A stretch of DNA of 64,000 nt from Penicillium oxalicum (Eukaryota > Ascomycota > Eurotiomycetes > Eurotiales > Aspergillaceae), in contig NC_064651.1 of assembly GCF_001723175.1 (NCBI RefSeq), positions 2,914,001-2,978,000 on the forward strand, written 5' to 3'. Made by a program: the position numbers and the translations under genes. Below the pieces are notes generated by a model, which worked only from the letters and a program-made list of their open reading frames with translations, made no database searches and was not told the origin of the DNA. Shown here one piece after another: positions 50,486 through 62,355 of this stretch (position 1 is its first letter; each line of letters starts with the position of its first letter).

Positions 50486-52639
50486 ATGGCGTATCTCTCC
50501 GACCAGGGTTTCTTTCTCGATGGTCCCGCCCAACTCGAGGAGTGGGTCGACTTTGATCAGTTCCTGAACCTGCCGGTGGCCTATGGCGATGAATATTCCG
50601 CCCTAGCTGCTACCGACGCAGTCCTGTCGGAGGCGATGGTGCCTCAGGATAGCGAGGCGTGGGCGGCTGCGCCGTTGGACTTCAGCCAATCCGCATTCGC
50701 CGACATGATCGACTTGGACATGTCGCAAGACAGCTTCTTCGCCAGCTTGTCCCCGGAGATGAACATGATGACCGACCTCAATGTCCCTGTGGATAACAGC
50801 AATCTATACACCCCCATTTCCCACGAGACGCAATTGGACTTCCGGCAAATGGTCGAGGCGCAGGCCGCGGCCGACCCAAGGATCACCTCCATGAAGCAGA
50901 AGCGGCGTGAAGCCGGCATAGAGTTGCATCTGCAGCGGTTGTACGATGCCACTGCCAGAGAGCTTGACTTGCGTTCGGATTCCACCGCAAGCTTCTCATC
51001 CCCCATGTGGTCTGACTATGCGCCTGGAAGCATTTCACCCCAGTCTGCGAGCGCCAGCGCCAGCCCGAAAACTCCCTCCGTATCCGCCCCGACTCCGGCG
51101 ACTGGTGCTGGAGGGATCGAGATGGTTCTTGACCTGAATATGAATGCTGCCGCCAATCTGCCCAAGAAGCAGAAGCCACGCTCCCAAGCACAGAAGGAGA
51201 ACTACATCAAGGCTCGCAAGTACGGGGCATGTGAGAAGCACAAGAAGCAACACAAACGAGTAAGTGTCTTCGTTTCTGGTCTTTCAAGCGAGCGGCTTTC
51301 ATTCTCAATGGCAATACTGATGGCAAATTAGTGCAACTGCCTAGAAAAGGCCGGTGTTCACTTGGGCGCAAGTGATGTCCCGCTGAATATTGCCTACAAA
51401 CAGCGGTCACAACAACAATCACATTTGTCAGGGGATCGCCTAGATCTACAGGTCTCTGTCACTCCTGGACATGATAGGCAATCAGCGCGACCTTCCCTTC
51501 AGGTTCCAGTCACGGTACAACCCAGCCAGCCACTGAAGGCGCTCAGTACCAACAAGCCTGGACACGAAAGAAAGTGTGTGGCAGCTGCTGTGGTGTCGCC
51601 CAGTCGTCCTACAGCGCAGCGCACAGATTCAGTTTTGGGAGATGGCTCACAACCCCGTGCATCTGGTGTCTTGTCAGTGGCGAGTACTGGGGTTCAACCA
51701 AATTTTGGATCTCCGGCCAAGCAGCACAACCGTGGGGTATCCAGACGCGCTCTCCAACACGTTGCACGGGTGGCCATCACACCAGTCAGGGAAGCCGGTA
51801 AGAATTCTGTCACGACAGGCCAATCCGTCCCACGTTCGACTGAAGTCATTGCTAAGTCTTTTACAGCAGCAAAATATCGGACAAGTTGCCAATCGGGCAC
51901 ATACGATGCTACAAATGTCTCGGTCCAGACAGGCTCAAATGTTTCGTCCCCCCAAGATGTCCGCGCCTCCTCATCCAGTCCGCAGACCGTCAGTGTTTCC
52001 ACTCGGCGGGCACCTGCTCAGCCGAACCTGCGCTGGCACGTGGCTGGAACGCCCGTCACAGCCAAAATTTATCTCCAACAAGGTGGCCACGATCAGAGCA
52101 ACCCGATCCAGAGCGTCTTTACAGTTACCCCAAGTATGGGCGTCCGACGTTCGCGGGAAACACTGTCTTCGCACCGCGCAGGAAGTCGCGTGTTGGCTAT
52201 GCCGCAGGATTCCCTGCAGAGACGCGCTCTTCAGGTCCACTCACAACTTGGCCCGGAGGTTGGAAACCGTGGACGTATCTCGAACAACCACCTGGAAAGT
52301 TCCAGGGTCGAGCTTCCAAAGTCCCGGAGAGCTCTCTCCACCAATGCAAGTGTCCAGATGGAATTGTCTCCGCAAGACAATCGCCCGTCGGCTTCTGCAA
52401 GCAAGCTTCGTCGATCCCCCGACATTCAAATGGTGCCACTCCACGGCGTTGTCCGTACCGTTATCACTCAAGCGGATGCCTTCATGGCACGCATTGTGTC
52501 TACGGTTGCTGGCATTGGGCTGTCGAGCGTATCGTCGGCTTCGTGGCTCGATCGGTCTGTTGGCCACTTCTTGTCATCTCTGGGTGGCCGCTTGATGGCC
52601 GCCAGAATGATACTTGGCCCGTTGCGTTCGCAGGTCTAG
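50486..52639 (+). CDS. Fungal protein with conserved KYGACEKHKKQHKR-CNC basic motif, unknown function
   Basis: Exons 50486-51259 and 51332-52639, joined by a 72-base GTAAGT-TAG intron in phase 0, give 693 residues. The first 200 residues are acidic with hydrophobic patches (EEWVDFDQFLNLPV, DMIDLDMSQDSFF), like an activation domain. A basic conserved block spans the splice: PRSQAQKENYIKARKYGACE, then KHKKQHKR and CNCLEK. I have the impression this Cys/His-containing block recurs in many Eurotiales proteins of unknown role, so a nuclear regulator is plausible. The second exon is low in motifs and all three plus frames stay open over much of it, so the C-terminal 400 residues as read are less certain. 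Confidence 0.65.
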
Positions 52640-53283
52640 GATTTCTCAGGTCATGCGGCGACATCACAGACGCTGTGAAGGCTCTTCTGGCCAAGGTCTC
52701 TCAGATATCGCTCTCGACGCCATCTTCGGATCATGACTCTAGTGCAACAATTCATATCAGCGCCCAAAAGTTGGAGCTCCGGTGATGAGAAGTTTCCCAC
52801 CATTTTGCTGGATTTCGGCCCATTTAATTTTTGCCCCCTTTTTCCGAAGGCACTTGATAGAACTTTCTAGCTCTAGATTAGAAACACTTACAAATGAAAA
52901 GTGAGACGACGGCTTTCAAACGTCAAACTTCCTGCCCCTTATTCATACTGGTCTAATTGGACGCAGCTCTTCTTAGCCCCCCTTTGCCGTGGTGTCAGAG
53001 ATGCCCGGGCTGTCTCTCCAGCCGGGATACTAGTAGTCGCAAAACATCACCATTACAATGCGCTCCATCGCCCCGCTGCAGTCCAGCAGGTACTGGTGCT
53101 ACGGCCCCACACTCGGGTGTGCCTAGTGGAATCTCGACAGATCTTCTCAGAACTCATATCAGCCTGCGAATTGACCGGATACCTGATCGATCCTACCTCC
53201 GAAGCAGCCAACGTCGCTGAACACCAACGTGTATAAACCCCTCGGGCTTAATGACCTGCACGAGCAGGACCGCGACCTCTGAA
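52640..53283. other. Intergenic
   Basis: About 640 bases. Nothing recognised apart from a short AT-rich block after the previous stop. Confidence 0.5.
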
Positions 53284-54070
53284 ATGTTTTCATTCAGCAC
53301 TGTCCCAGGCTACTTCCTCCAGGACGATCCATCCACGGATCCGGATACCTTTGACTATGTATGAGTTTCCAATCGATCTGCACCAGTATACCGATTTCAA
53401 TTCTATACGAGATTTCATCTTCTAAGCTTCTAACATGCTCAAAATCTAGTCAATTCGCAATTTCGGATTGATACCACAGCACTATGATAGCGATCCTTCT
53501 GGCTCGCAAGACCAGTCGCCATGGCAGCGGTTTGCGCAGCATGTCGTGCATCTGAATGAGATTGCAGACCAGGGTACAATGTACAAGGTGCTCTTCCTCG
53601 GACGCCATGGTGAAGGCGTTCACAATGTCGCTGAGAGAAGATATGGCACGAAAGCCTGGGACGTATGAAACCTGAGCTCCTAGGGTTGTCCCCGTTGCCC
53701 AAAACGCTCCCCTTCCCCTCCCTTCTTCACTTTTATCAAACCCCCGGAAGCAATGAATATGAATCGCGCCATTACTGACTCGGGGTCTTGTGCATATGTA
53801 GGAATACTGGTCTCTGCAGGATGGAGACGAGCATGGTCCTTGGATTGATGCCCATTTAACGGCAACAGGAATTGCCCAAGCACAGACTGCTCACGATGCC
53901 TGGGCCAAGCAACTCGCACTGGGTATGCCTTTTCCCGAATCATTTTATGTCAGTCCGCTTCATCGGTGCTGCCAGACAGCGCAGGTCACCTTTGGGGGAC
54001 TGCGTAGCCCAGGGACACATCTATTTCAACCGCTCGTGAAAGAAGTGAGTTCTCTTCAACCAATGTCTTT

Positions 54071-54101
<31 letters not shown>

Positions 54102-54509
54102 GACATGTGCACCGAGTCAAGGAAAGTATTAATGTAAATTAATCTAGCTGCTCCGCGAAACCATGGGCGAGCATACCTGTGACCGTCGGTCACCAAGAGT
54201 GCAATCGCGGCGGAGTTTCCACGGTACCGTTTCGAGCCCGGTTTCACTGAACAGGACGAACTGTGGGATCCCAAGATCCGCGAGTCAGATGAATTGCGAA
54301 ACAAGCGGCTGAAAGATTTGTTGAGGGACGTCTTCGCGTCGGATGAGAATATCTTTGTGTCCTTGACGGCGCACTCTGGTGCTATTACTAGTATCCTTGA
54401 GGTTACCGGTCACCGCAAGTTTCCACTAGCAACGGGAGCGGTGATACCGGTGGTGGTGAAGGCGCGGAAGATGCGCGACTCTCAGAACCACGTGCTTGAT
54501 GGGAAGTGA
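53284..54509 (+). CDS. Histidine phosphatase (phosphoglycerate-mutase fold), apparent frameshift
   Basis: Exons 53284-53358, 53450-53662, 53802-54044 and 54148-54509, with all introns GT-AG and phase 0. The catalytic phospho-histidine motif is clear in VLFLGRHGEGVHNVAE; the second histidine is in SLTAHSGAITSILE. STDPDTFDY, LTATGIAQAQTAHD and ESFYVSPLHRCCQTA also fit the fungal PMU1-like branch of the histidine phosphatase superfamily, so this is probably a phosphatase and not the glycolytic mutase. In the last exon LLRETMGEHTCDRRS is followed by KSAIAAEFPRYRFEPGF only after a one-base change of frame near 54190; otherwise a stop soon follows. About 297 residues are encoded overall. The third intron holds a poly-T/poly-A hairpin. 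Confidence 0.85.
54063..54106. repeat. Poly-T/poly-A inverted repeat inside an intron
   Basis: ATGTC, then T23, then A11, then GACAT. The arms ATGTC-T11 and A11-GACAT pair perfectly with the extra T residues as loop. Confidence 0.9.
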
Positions 54510-54722
54510 AGTCATTCTTGAAACAGATGCTTGAGACTTGTGTATATCAATATTGTACATGGGCATGGTAACCCTAGTTATTTCACTTCAATGCAACTTT
54601 TCCTTCATCAAACCTAAACCAGTTGCCGCAGACAAAGGAAGAAAAGACTGAACGCTGCTCAGTCGGAAATAATAGAACATAACGCCAAGAAGGGGGGTAA
54701 CCTGGGAGGGAGACATGGAGAA
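54510..54722. other. Convergent 3' flanks
   Basis: About 210 bases shared by the 3' UTRs of two converging genes. Confidence 0.5.
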
Positions 54723-55841
54723 TCACCAACTGTAGTACTGATTCTGCGCAGAGATCTTGCGGTCTGGCAACTGGGTCCAGAGCTGAGTCTTGCGCTTGCG
54801 GAGAGCGTCAGCCTCACGCTGCTGCCATTCCCGAATACGAGTCTTCTCTTCCTTCAGCACGACCGACAGACCAGTCGCCGGAGGGCGAAGTCGGTTGATC
54901 TGACCACGAGCGCGGTGATCCATACCAAACCCGTAAGGTCCCCGGTTGACCCAAGCCTGCTGAATATAGATCGACGTAGGGTCGTTGATCTTCTTGCGCT
55001 CGCCTGATTTCAGGGTAACAGTCACGGGTTCCGCAGAGGTACCCGAAGGGAGTCCTAAGCCCATGCCGGCACGGACCATGGCGACGTTCTTGGCGTGTTC
55101 CAAATGATCCAAGACATCCTTGGCGGCCTTCTTTTTGCTGAAACGCATCTGTAAGATTGCTTCATCGAGAGGCTTACCCGCAATCTGCCGGGCCAAGGGG
55201 TTCAACTTCTTCACGGAGGTCTTGAACCAGTGTGACTTGGACATGGATTCACGCTCAGTCCGCTTAATTTGAATTTCCTTCGAGACACGGCCGCGTTTGC
55301 GAATTTGCGAGGTAATGATCTTCTTCTCCCACCGCAATTGAGCTTGAGGGTTGGGATTCAGGGCGAGCTGCATGCGATTCTTGTTGCGCATTTCCAAAGG
55401 CAGGGCCCTCCTCCTCCTGTCCTGGTTGCTGCTCTTGCAACTGCTTCTTCTGCTTGCTGGGTTTGGGACCTGAGGTTTGGCCAACGTCATCGGCAAAAAT
55501 GGAGCTGGCACCGAGTCCTCCTTCCTCGCGCTTCGGAGCCATTGGTGTGAAAGCGGCCTTGGGTTTAGATTCACCGAGAACCCAGTCTTTCACGGATGAG
55601 AAAAAGCCGGACTTCTTTTTGTTTGAAGGGGGATTGCCATTGTCGTTTTGTGCCTGGCAGACAACTGTCGAGGTGAAGGTTCGTCGGGGCGCGTACAAGA
55701 CATGGGATCGGGCTGCTGAGCACACTGTTAGTATCATGGACTTCCGGGACTTTTGAAGAACACAGATCAGTCAGAACACGGGAGAGCCATACCGCTCCGA
55801 GCCAACTGCCCGTAAGGTGATACAGCACCCATTGTGGCCAT
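54723..55841 (-). CDS. Mitochondrial large-subunit ribosomal protein uL22m, apparent frameshift
   Basis: Component of the mitochondrial 54S ribosomal subunit near the exit tunnel. Exons 55841-55793 and 55724-54723, joined by a 68-base intron. The N-terminus (MATMGAVSPYGQLARS, VCSAARSHVLYAPRRTF) is an Arg/Ser-rich mitochondrial presequence. The ribosomal L22 domain is clear further on: RNKNRMQLALNPNPQAQLRW, KSHWFKTSVKKLNPLARQIA, LDEAILQMRFSKKKAAKDVL and GPYGFGMDHRARGQINRL. Between 55400 and 55425, in a GAG-rich stretch, the N-terminal frame (QEQQPGQEEE) and the domain frame (RRALPLEMRNKN) differ by one base. The total coding length is one base over a multiple of three, consistent with one surplus base, and no intron fits. 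Confidence 0.87.
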
Positions 55842-56800
55842 GGTATGAAATACTGGTCTCAATGGATGTCGGAGTTGGTGTCGGCGTGCGGGAAAAAAAG
55901 GTCAGCTTCGGTGAATGCGTGGCTGGCTCTAGCCGCCGACCGTACTTGCCTCAGGCCCTCAAAAAGCGCAGGGTAGTCGCGACGGGATCGACAAGAAATA
56001 GATAATGCGTCGGCATCTCAGACCAGGAAGGCGGATTGTTCGAGATTCAAGAAACTTGGTGACGGCGGTAGGTGCGCATGACTAGATCGCGTTCGCAGAC
56101 CCAGCTCAGAGCTCCTTCATCCTTTTTTGGGCCCTTGTGCTCTTGAATGTTGCTCCCATACCGTCATCTCCACAAAACCAGAGATCCACTCGCCTCATCC
56201 TTCCTCGTTCAGGCCCTTCCACCCTCTCCTCCTTCCTCTCTGCACTGACACTAGTCGGCAACCGTCCGTTTCTCCGCCCTCTGCTCTCCCTTCCATTCCA
56301 CCCTCCGGCGTTCTTCGTGCGAAGGATTTTCGGTTTGCATCCGAGTCCCAATACTTTTAGTGGACTAGGGTCTCGTGTCACTTTCCTTCGGTAGAACCTA
56401 TTTGTCGAGTCACCGCGCCCTCACGACCACCTTACTCGCCCGGACCAGCACTCTTTACTTGTGGCGCGGCCGTTGAATCTGCTTCACAACGATACTTTCC
56501 AAGTATCCCAGCAGCTTGAGCCTCGCACATCCTGCGCAGGAGAGCTGCGCCCACAGAAAGGTTCATCCTCGGCTTTGGTCATCTGCCCAACGAGCCAGGA
56601 CTTAAATCTAGCAAGCCGCTGCCAGTGAAGGAATGGAAATGCTGCTTGAATCGTTTTAAGAGGATACCTTATTTGGCCCCTCCCAGTTCTCGCAACGCTT
56701 GAAAAGTCTTTCCTCTCGAAGACATTTCTTGCGATTTTGATTCCAGTTCTTTCCATTACCAACAGTATTCGTGGATACCCCCACCTCGAGTAGGCCCATC
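55842..56800. promoter_or_regulatory. Divergent promoter region between uL22m and Prp24 genes
   Basis: About 960 bases separate the two start codons. C+T-rich plus strand from 56150 suggests the Prp24 leader. No defined element recognised. Confidence 0.45.
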
Positions 56801-59800
56801 ATGGATATCAATTCCTTGCTCTCCCACGATTCGAATTCGAAGTCTTCCGCACCGGCGCCCAGCGCCGGTTCTTCACCATCGGGCGCATCGATCCCGGCCG
56901 CAGGACCGTCTCACAAATCAGTTCACCGTGCGCGTTCAGGTCCTGGTAGGAAAAACAAGACTTCTTCCCCGCTTGTGAATCAAGTTCTTGTTTCCAATGG
57001 ACTGTCCGACACCACCAGCTCCGTCAATAGTCCAGGTCTGACCGTGGGCGCTGCTGGGAATGGGGCTTCGTCAGCTACCGATACGGCGCCTTCGAGGCAG
57101 TTGCCCACCGGGATGGATACGTTGGCAGATCTGGCGTCTATGCAACATCACCAACCTCAGCAACGTCAACAGACTCACAAGAAGCAATCCCGTGCGCGAA
57201 ATACCCAGCAATCCCAGCGTGCGGGCCGTCGGAATCCGGCGAACATGATGAGAGCCGCAGACTTTCATCAGAGCCAGCTCTCTCCATCCACGATCCACCC
57301 CCATGTCAACCAGATCAATCATAACACCCCGACTCCCCGCTTCTCTTTCGACCTGGCAATGGCGGATGGTCCCAGAGAGACCGCCCAAAGGAACTACGTC
57401 GAAACATCTCTGGATCCCGATTCCCAGCTATTAGCCACAGAGTTATTCAACAAGATTCAAGAAAACCCCCACACCTACGAAGCGCATGTCAAATTCATTG
57501 GTCTGCTGCATGCGGGATTTGTCAACCATGTTTACCCACCTAATAATCCCGAGATACATGGTGATCCGCGACAGTACGATCTCCTAAAAGACTTGAGAAC
57601 CGCTCGCGAGGAAATGGATAAGCTCTTTGCTATGGGAGAGGATCTCTGGGCCGAATGGATTCAAGATGAAAGTATGCTTGCCAACACAGTCGATGAACGG
57701 ACCTCTGTGATGGAGCTGTGCCAGCGATCGGTCGAGGAAGAATTTGGCTGCACTAAACTTTGGCACATTTACGGAGAATGGGTCCTGTATTTGTTCAACG
57801 CTGCAAACGGAGAGCAGAGTGCTGGTCAGTGGACCGATGAAGACCGCGCTGTTGGGCGGGAAGTGTTCACATGGCAAACGGTACTAGACGTATGGCAGCG
57901 AGCAGCAGAGGCAACGCTGTGGCGCATCAATAATAGTCACCTTGTGTGGGATCGATTTTTAGATCTCTTGGGGCAAGATATTAACAGATCTCCGTCCCAA
58001 GAAAAGATCAATCATCTGCGCAGTTTGTACGAAATGCGACTGCAGACACCCCATGCTACATGGGATCAAACCTTCCAGAGCTTCTCCGGATTTATCTCCA
58101 CCTACTTTGAACCAAGCTACGAGGAGATCATGTCGGAAACGGTTGCCCAAGCATCGACTTCAAAGAAATTTTATGCTGCACGGGAAGAATTTGAGCACCG
58201 ACTGAACAAGGCGCAGGAGTCTGGCGACAGGGCCCTCGAATGGAACTTATACCGGGAGTATATTGACTGGGAGCTGAGCCGTGATCGTGAACAGCGCGAA
58301 TTCCACTTCGAGCTTGTCAATGCTGTCTTCCAGCGTGCTGTCCTTCGATTCCCCACAGATGTGTCTTTGTGGGAGGACTACATCATGTTCCTCATCGGCG
58401 AATCCATGCACGGCCATCCTTCTACCTCTACAATTGCCACTCTCGACCGAGCAACGCGCCATTGTCCCTGGTCCGGAAATCTTTGGTCTCAGTACTTGCT
58501 GAGTTCGGAGCGCGAAGGACACTCTTTTACCAAGACCTCAGGGATCAAGCACCGGGCGACAAGTACTGGTTTGCTCGATGCTGGCGGCATGGAAGAGGTA
58601 CTGAAAGTGCACACGACGTGGTGTAGCTACCTCAGGCGGCAGGCCTTCCTTTCTGACTCCACAGATGAGGATCTCGATGTTGCCGAGGTCGGCATTCGGT
58701 CTGCCATTGAAAGTGTCCAAGAGCTTGGCGAAAAGAAGTACGGACGGACGTATCAGGGCGATCCTCATTTCCGCTTGGAGCGCATTTACATTCGCTTTTT
58801 TAGCGAGAGTGGCAGTTGGGATAACGCGCGCGAGACTTTCAAGAACCTCGTACCGCGGCGTGGCAACAGCTACGAATTCTGGCTAACCTATTACAACTGG
58901 GAGCTCCTTTGCTGGAGCAATATTTGTGCCCAAGGCGATGGCACGGTCGACGTGACGAGACGGGCCCCCAATCCTAGCTTCGCCACCGCGGTCCTCAAAC
59001 AGGCGATCAAGCGTGCAGACCTTGACTGGCCAGAGAAATTGGCACAGGCATACATCGCTCACTGTGAGGATTATGAAGACGCATTTGAGTTGCAGCTTGC
59101 TGTCATCGAGACCAGAAAGGCCTTACGAGCCGCAACGGTTCGTCGAGAACGCGAGGCACACGAAGCTGCGGCTGCAGGCAGCAGCAGCAGCAGCTGGAGC
59201 TGGAGCAGCAGCAACAGCAACAACACATGGAGGCTACCGCTGCCGCCGAAGCCGCGTCTTCTTCCGAGAAGCGAAAACGGGATGACGAGCGACACGCCAA
59301 CGGCCAGCCGACCAACAAGAAAGCGCGTGCGGATGGCGAACTCTTCGAACAGCCTGCTGCTGAGACGGAGCCTCCAGTCCGCGATCGGGAACATTCGACG
59401 GTCGTGGTTAAAAACCTTCCTCGGGAGACTAGTGAGCATAACGTGCGCCAGTTTTTTCGCCACATCGGCACTATCAACGGTGTGAGAATGCTTCCTGGGT
59501 CGGACGGAAATTCCGACAGCTCCGTCATTGAATTTGAGACCAAGGACGAAGCTCTGGCAGCTCTGACGCGTGATCAGAAGTCTTTCAATGGAAACACCAT
59601 TGAGGTGACCATTGAGTCGGGATCTACATTGTGGGTGACCAACTTCCCCCCCACTGCAGATGAAAACGTCATACGCGATCTCTTCCACAAGTATGGCACC
59701 ATCGTTGATGTTCGCTTCCCCTCGCTCAAGTTCCAAACCAAGCGTCGCTTCTGCTATGTGCAATTCGCCACAGCTAGCATGGCTCACCATGCAACCGAGC

Positions 59801-60840
59801 TGAACGGATTGGAGATTGAAAAGGGTCACAAGCTTGTGGTCAAAATATCCGACCCGGCTCAGAAAGAGAAGCGGAGCGGAGCTATGCATGAAGGTCGCGA
59901 ACTCTTCTGTAAAGGGTTCGACTGGAAGCTGAGAGAGGCTGATGCTCGGGATGCATTTTCAAAATTTGGATCCATCGAAAATCTGCACTTGCCACTCAAT
60001 GCCGACGGCTCCCACCGTGGGTATTTCTTCGTGGCATACTCTACCAAGGTAAATTCACACATATCTCATAAGAGGTTGATTGGACCGTGCTGATGAATTT
60101 TACAGGAAGAGGCCGAAGCCGCACTCCCCATGGACAAAGAGACCCTCGGGAGACGCCAGCTGGCCGTGAGCCTTAGTGGTAACACCGGGGCTAAGCGCAT
60201 GGCCAGTACGATCATTTCGCAAATCGCGCCTGCGTCATCAGCGTCCCCCCCTCCTGAGGCCAATGGCGGCAATTCCAAGTTGGTGGAGACGGTCGGTGGA
60301 CGAGCTGAACGCACTCTCGCTTTGATGAATATTCCGGATACTGTCAATGATGCCCGTGTTCGCGCCTTGGTTGAGCCATATGGGCGGCTGGTCAAGATTG
60401 TTCTTCGACCTGATCATCAAGGCGCGATCGTTGAGTATGTCGACGTGCACGATGCCGGGAAGGCATCCCTGGCACTCGAAGGAAAGGAAATTGCGCCTGG
60501 ACGCCCCCTTCATATTGGAAGTGTGGAGGAAATGAAGCAAATGCAAGCCGAGAAGAAAACAGACCGGGTCACCTCCATCAAACCGGCGAAGCCGAAGAAT
60601 TCCCTTCAGCCCGCAGGCCCCATCAAACGACCTCAGCAGCCGGGTGCTCGCGGTGGTCGCCGGGGCGGACTGGGCTTGAAGCGAGTGACCGGCCCATCGT
60701 CTCAACCTCTCTCGACGCCAGCTTCCTCGGACAAGGACACGATGGATACCTCTGCCGACCACGACCATGGAGAGGCTGTCCCGCCCAAAAAGAGCAATGA
60801 TGACTTTCGTGCACTGCTAGAACAAAAGCGCGCCGAATAA
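56801..60840 (+). CDS. U4/U6 snRNP assembly factor Prp24/SART3 (apparent frameshift between HAT and RRM halves)
   Basis: Nuclear factor that anneals U4 and U6 snRNAs. The ATG is at 56801; a GTG 30 bases earlier is not a start. Exons 56801-60048 and 60106-60840 join at YFFVAYSTK/EEAEAALPM inside RRM3. The N-terminal half has HAT-type helical repeats (LWAEWIQDES, LWHIYGEWVLYLFN, WNLYREYIDWELSRDREQRE). The C-terminal half has four RRMs starting TVVVKNLPRE, TLWVTNFPP, ELFCKGFDW and TLALMNIPD. The tail SNDDFRALL matches the LSm2-8 contact motif. The two halves are in different frames: the join lies in a GCA/CAG repeat near 59160-59190, where one base appears to be missing. With a single frame throughout, about 1,327 residues are encoded. 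Confidence 0.88.
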
Positions 60841-62355
60841 GGTGACTTGGCAATGATAATGTAAAAACAAGCGATAGTGATGTGAAATTTGGACGCTTCC
60901 CCATGCATCTTGACTGGCTGCGTTGCCTTCTTTGCTGGGCCTTTTCTTCTTGGCGTCACGGCTCAAATCAACCACAGTTCCGGTATGAGGTCTCCCGTCG
61001 CGGCCCTTTCAATTGATCAGGCCAGGTCTGTGTCTCCAGCCTGTACATTATGTGTTTTCGTCTATCTAGCTGGTCCGCGACCTCTTGCTTAGTGTCATAA
61101 TTTAATGATGATGCCCTTCGTTTCGGTCATTCCTAATTTAACTAATTTTCAAAATCCCTCGTCTGGATTCTCCAGCATGGCTTGAGCAGAGTCGTTTCAA
61201 CCTGCAGGAGTCGAGAAGAGCGACGTGAAATGCGTCGGGATTCTTACGCGGTACAACTAGAATTATTGATTTGGTTTTCCACGACTGCTGGCATTGCATT
61301 CACAGTGTTCCACGGCTGTATATAGTACCTCCCTGTAGCAAGAGCCTTCATTGGAGACCAAGAAAAAAGCTTCGCAGACGCGTACACTGGCGAGTTTTCA
61401 TCGCCGTCTTTGCGCCCCTCTTCTCTTCCTCCTGCAGGCGGCGGACTTGCAGCTCCATCGACGGGTGATTTCTGCCTTGTTTTGCGGATAGGCGCTAAGC
61501 GGATTACGACCAGTCCACCTGATCCCTTGCCAGTCTTCTCCCGGTGACTGATCCTATCGTGGTTCGGACGTTCCACTCGGATAATTTTGTTGGGATGCAG
61601 GAAGAGAATTACATGATCGGCATGAAGAATGACCTTGATGAACACTGTGACGGCCTCGACCACGAGTAGATGGTAGGGCGGATTGCTTCCACCTCGAGGT
61701 AGTAGCAGATCGGTTGAGAGACTTTCCTAGGACAAAAAGCCGTAGCTCGGGGTCGAGGAAGGTACCTGCTACAAGTATATGACCGCTGCATAGTATGTCT
61801 TACTCTAATAGTCAGTGAGTACCAGATATGTCGGTACATATCCCCTACTACTCATGATTAGTATGCACATGCACTCTGCATTGATGCAGTGGTACGGTAC
61901 TTCCAGATCACGAGACGCTGTAACATTCCCTCCCGCCGCCATGATGGGATGGAAAAGTTCACCCTGCATCATCTGTTCTTTTCAGGATCAGGGCTACAAG
62001 CCAGGGTGGCCCACCATCAATCAGCATTCGTTGATCTCGATTTCGCATCAGTTTTTGTAGGATTTCTGATTCGCAGCTTGAGCGGTGCCCTGGCCGATTG
62101 TGCAGTTGACGGGTCTCTTCCTCGACTAGGAGTGTGATTCAATGCCAGCTTCACGTTCTTTGACTTGGACTGACCTTCTTGTCTCGCACGGACCAGAAAC
62201 TGCCCCGAGGGCCTACGCCATCGGCCCCAGTCCAGCAAATCCAAGTCCAGCCGCCTAGCGCCAACGCCGGCATCAGCATCCGCTGAAGGGTCATTCTCCG
62301 CTCCTCGACTCCCATTTCCTCTTCTTTATTCTCCCTCGCCCTCCTGTCTCACGTT
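60841..62355. other. Intergenic
   Basis: About 1.5 kb of 3' flank and promoter. No gene recognised. Confidence 0.5.

Noticed and set aside
59227..60093. RRM region as a separate gene starting at MEATAAAEAA
   Set aside because: Prp24/SART3 proteins carry HAT repeats and RRMs in one chain, and the two frames meet within a repeat; a frame slip is simpler.
21394..60840. Programmed ribosomal frameshifting as explanation for the six frame breaks
   Set aside because: The sites share no slippery heptamer or common context, and both shift directions occur; sequence error or sporadic indels fit better.
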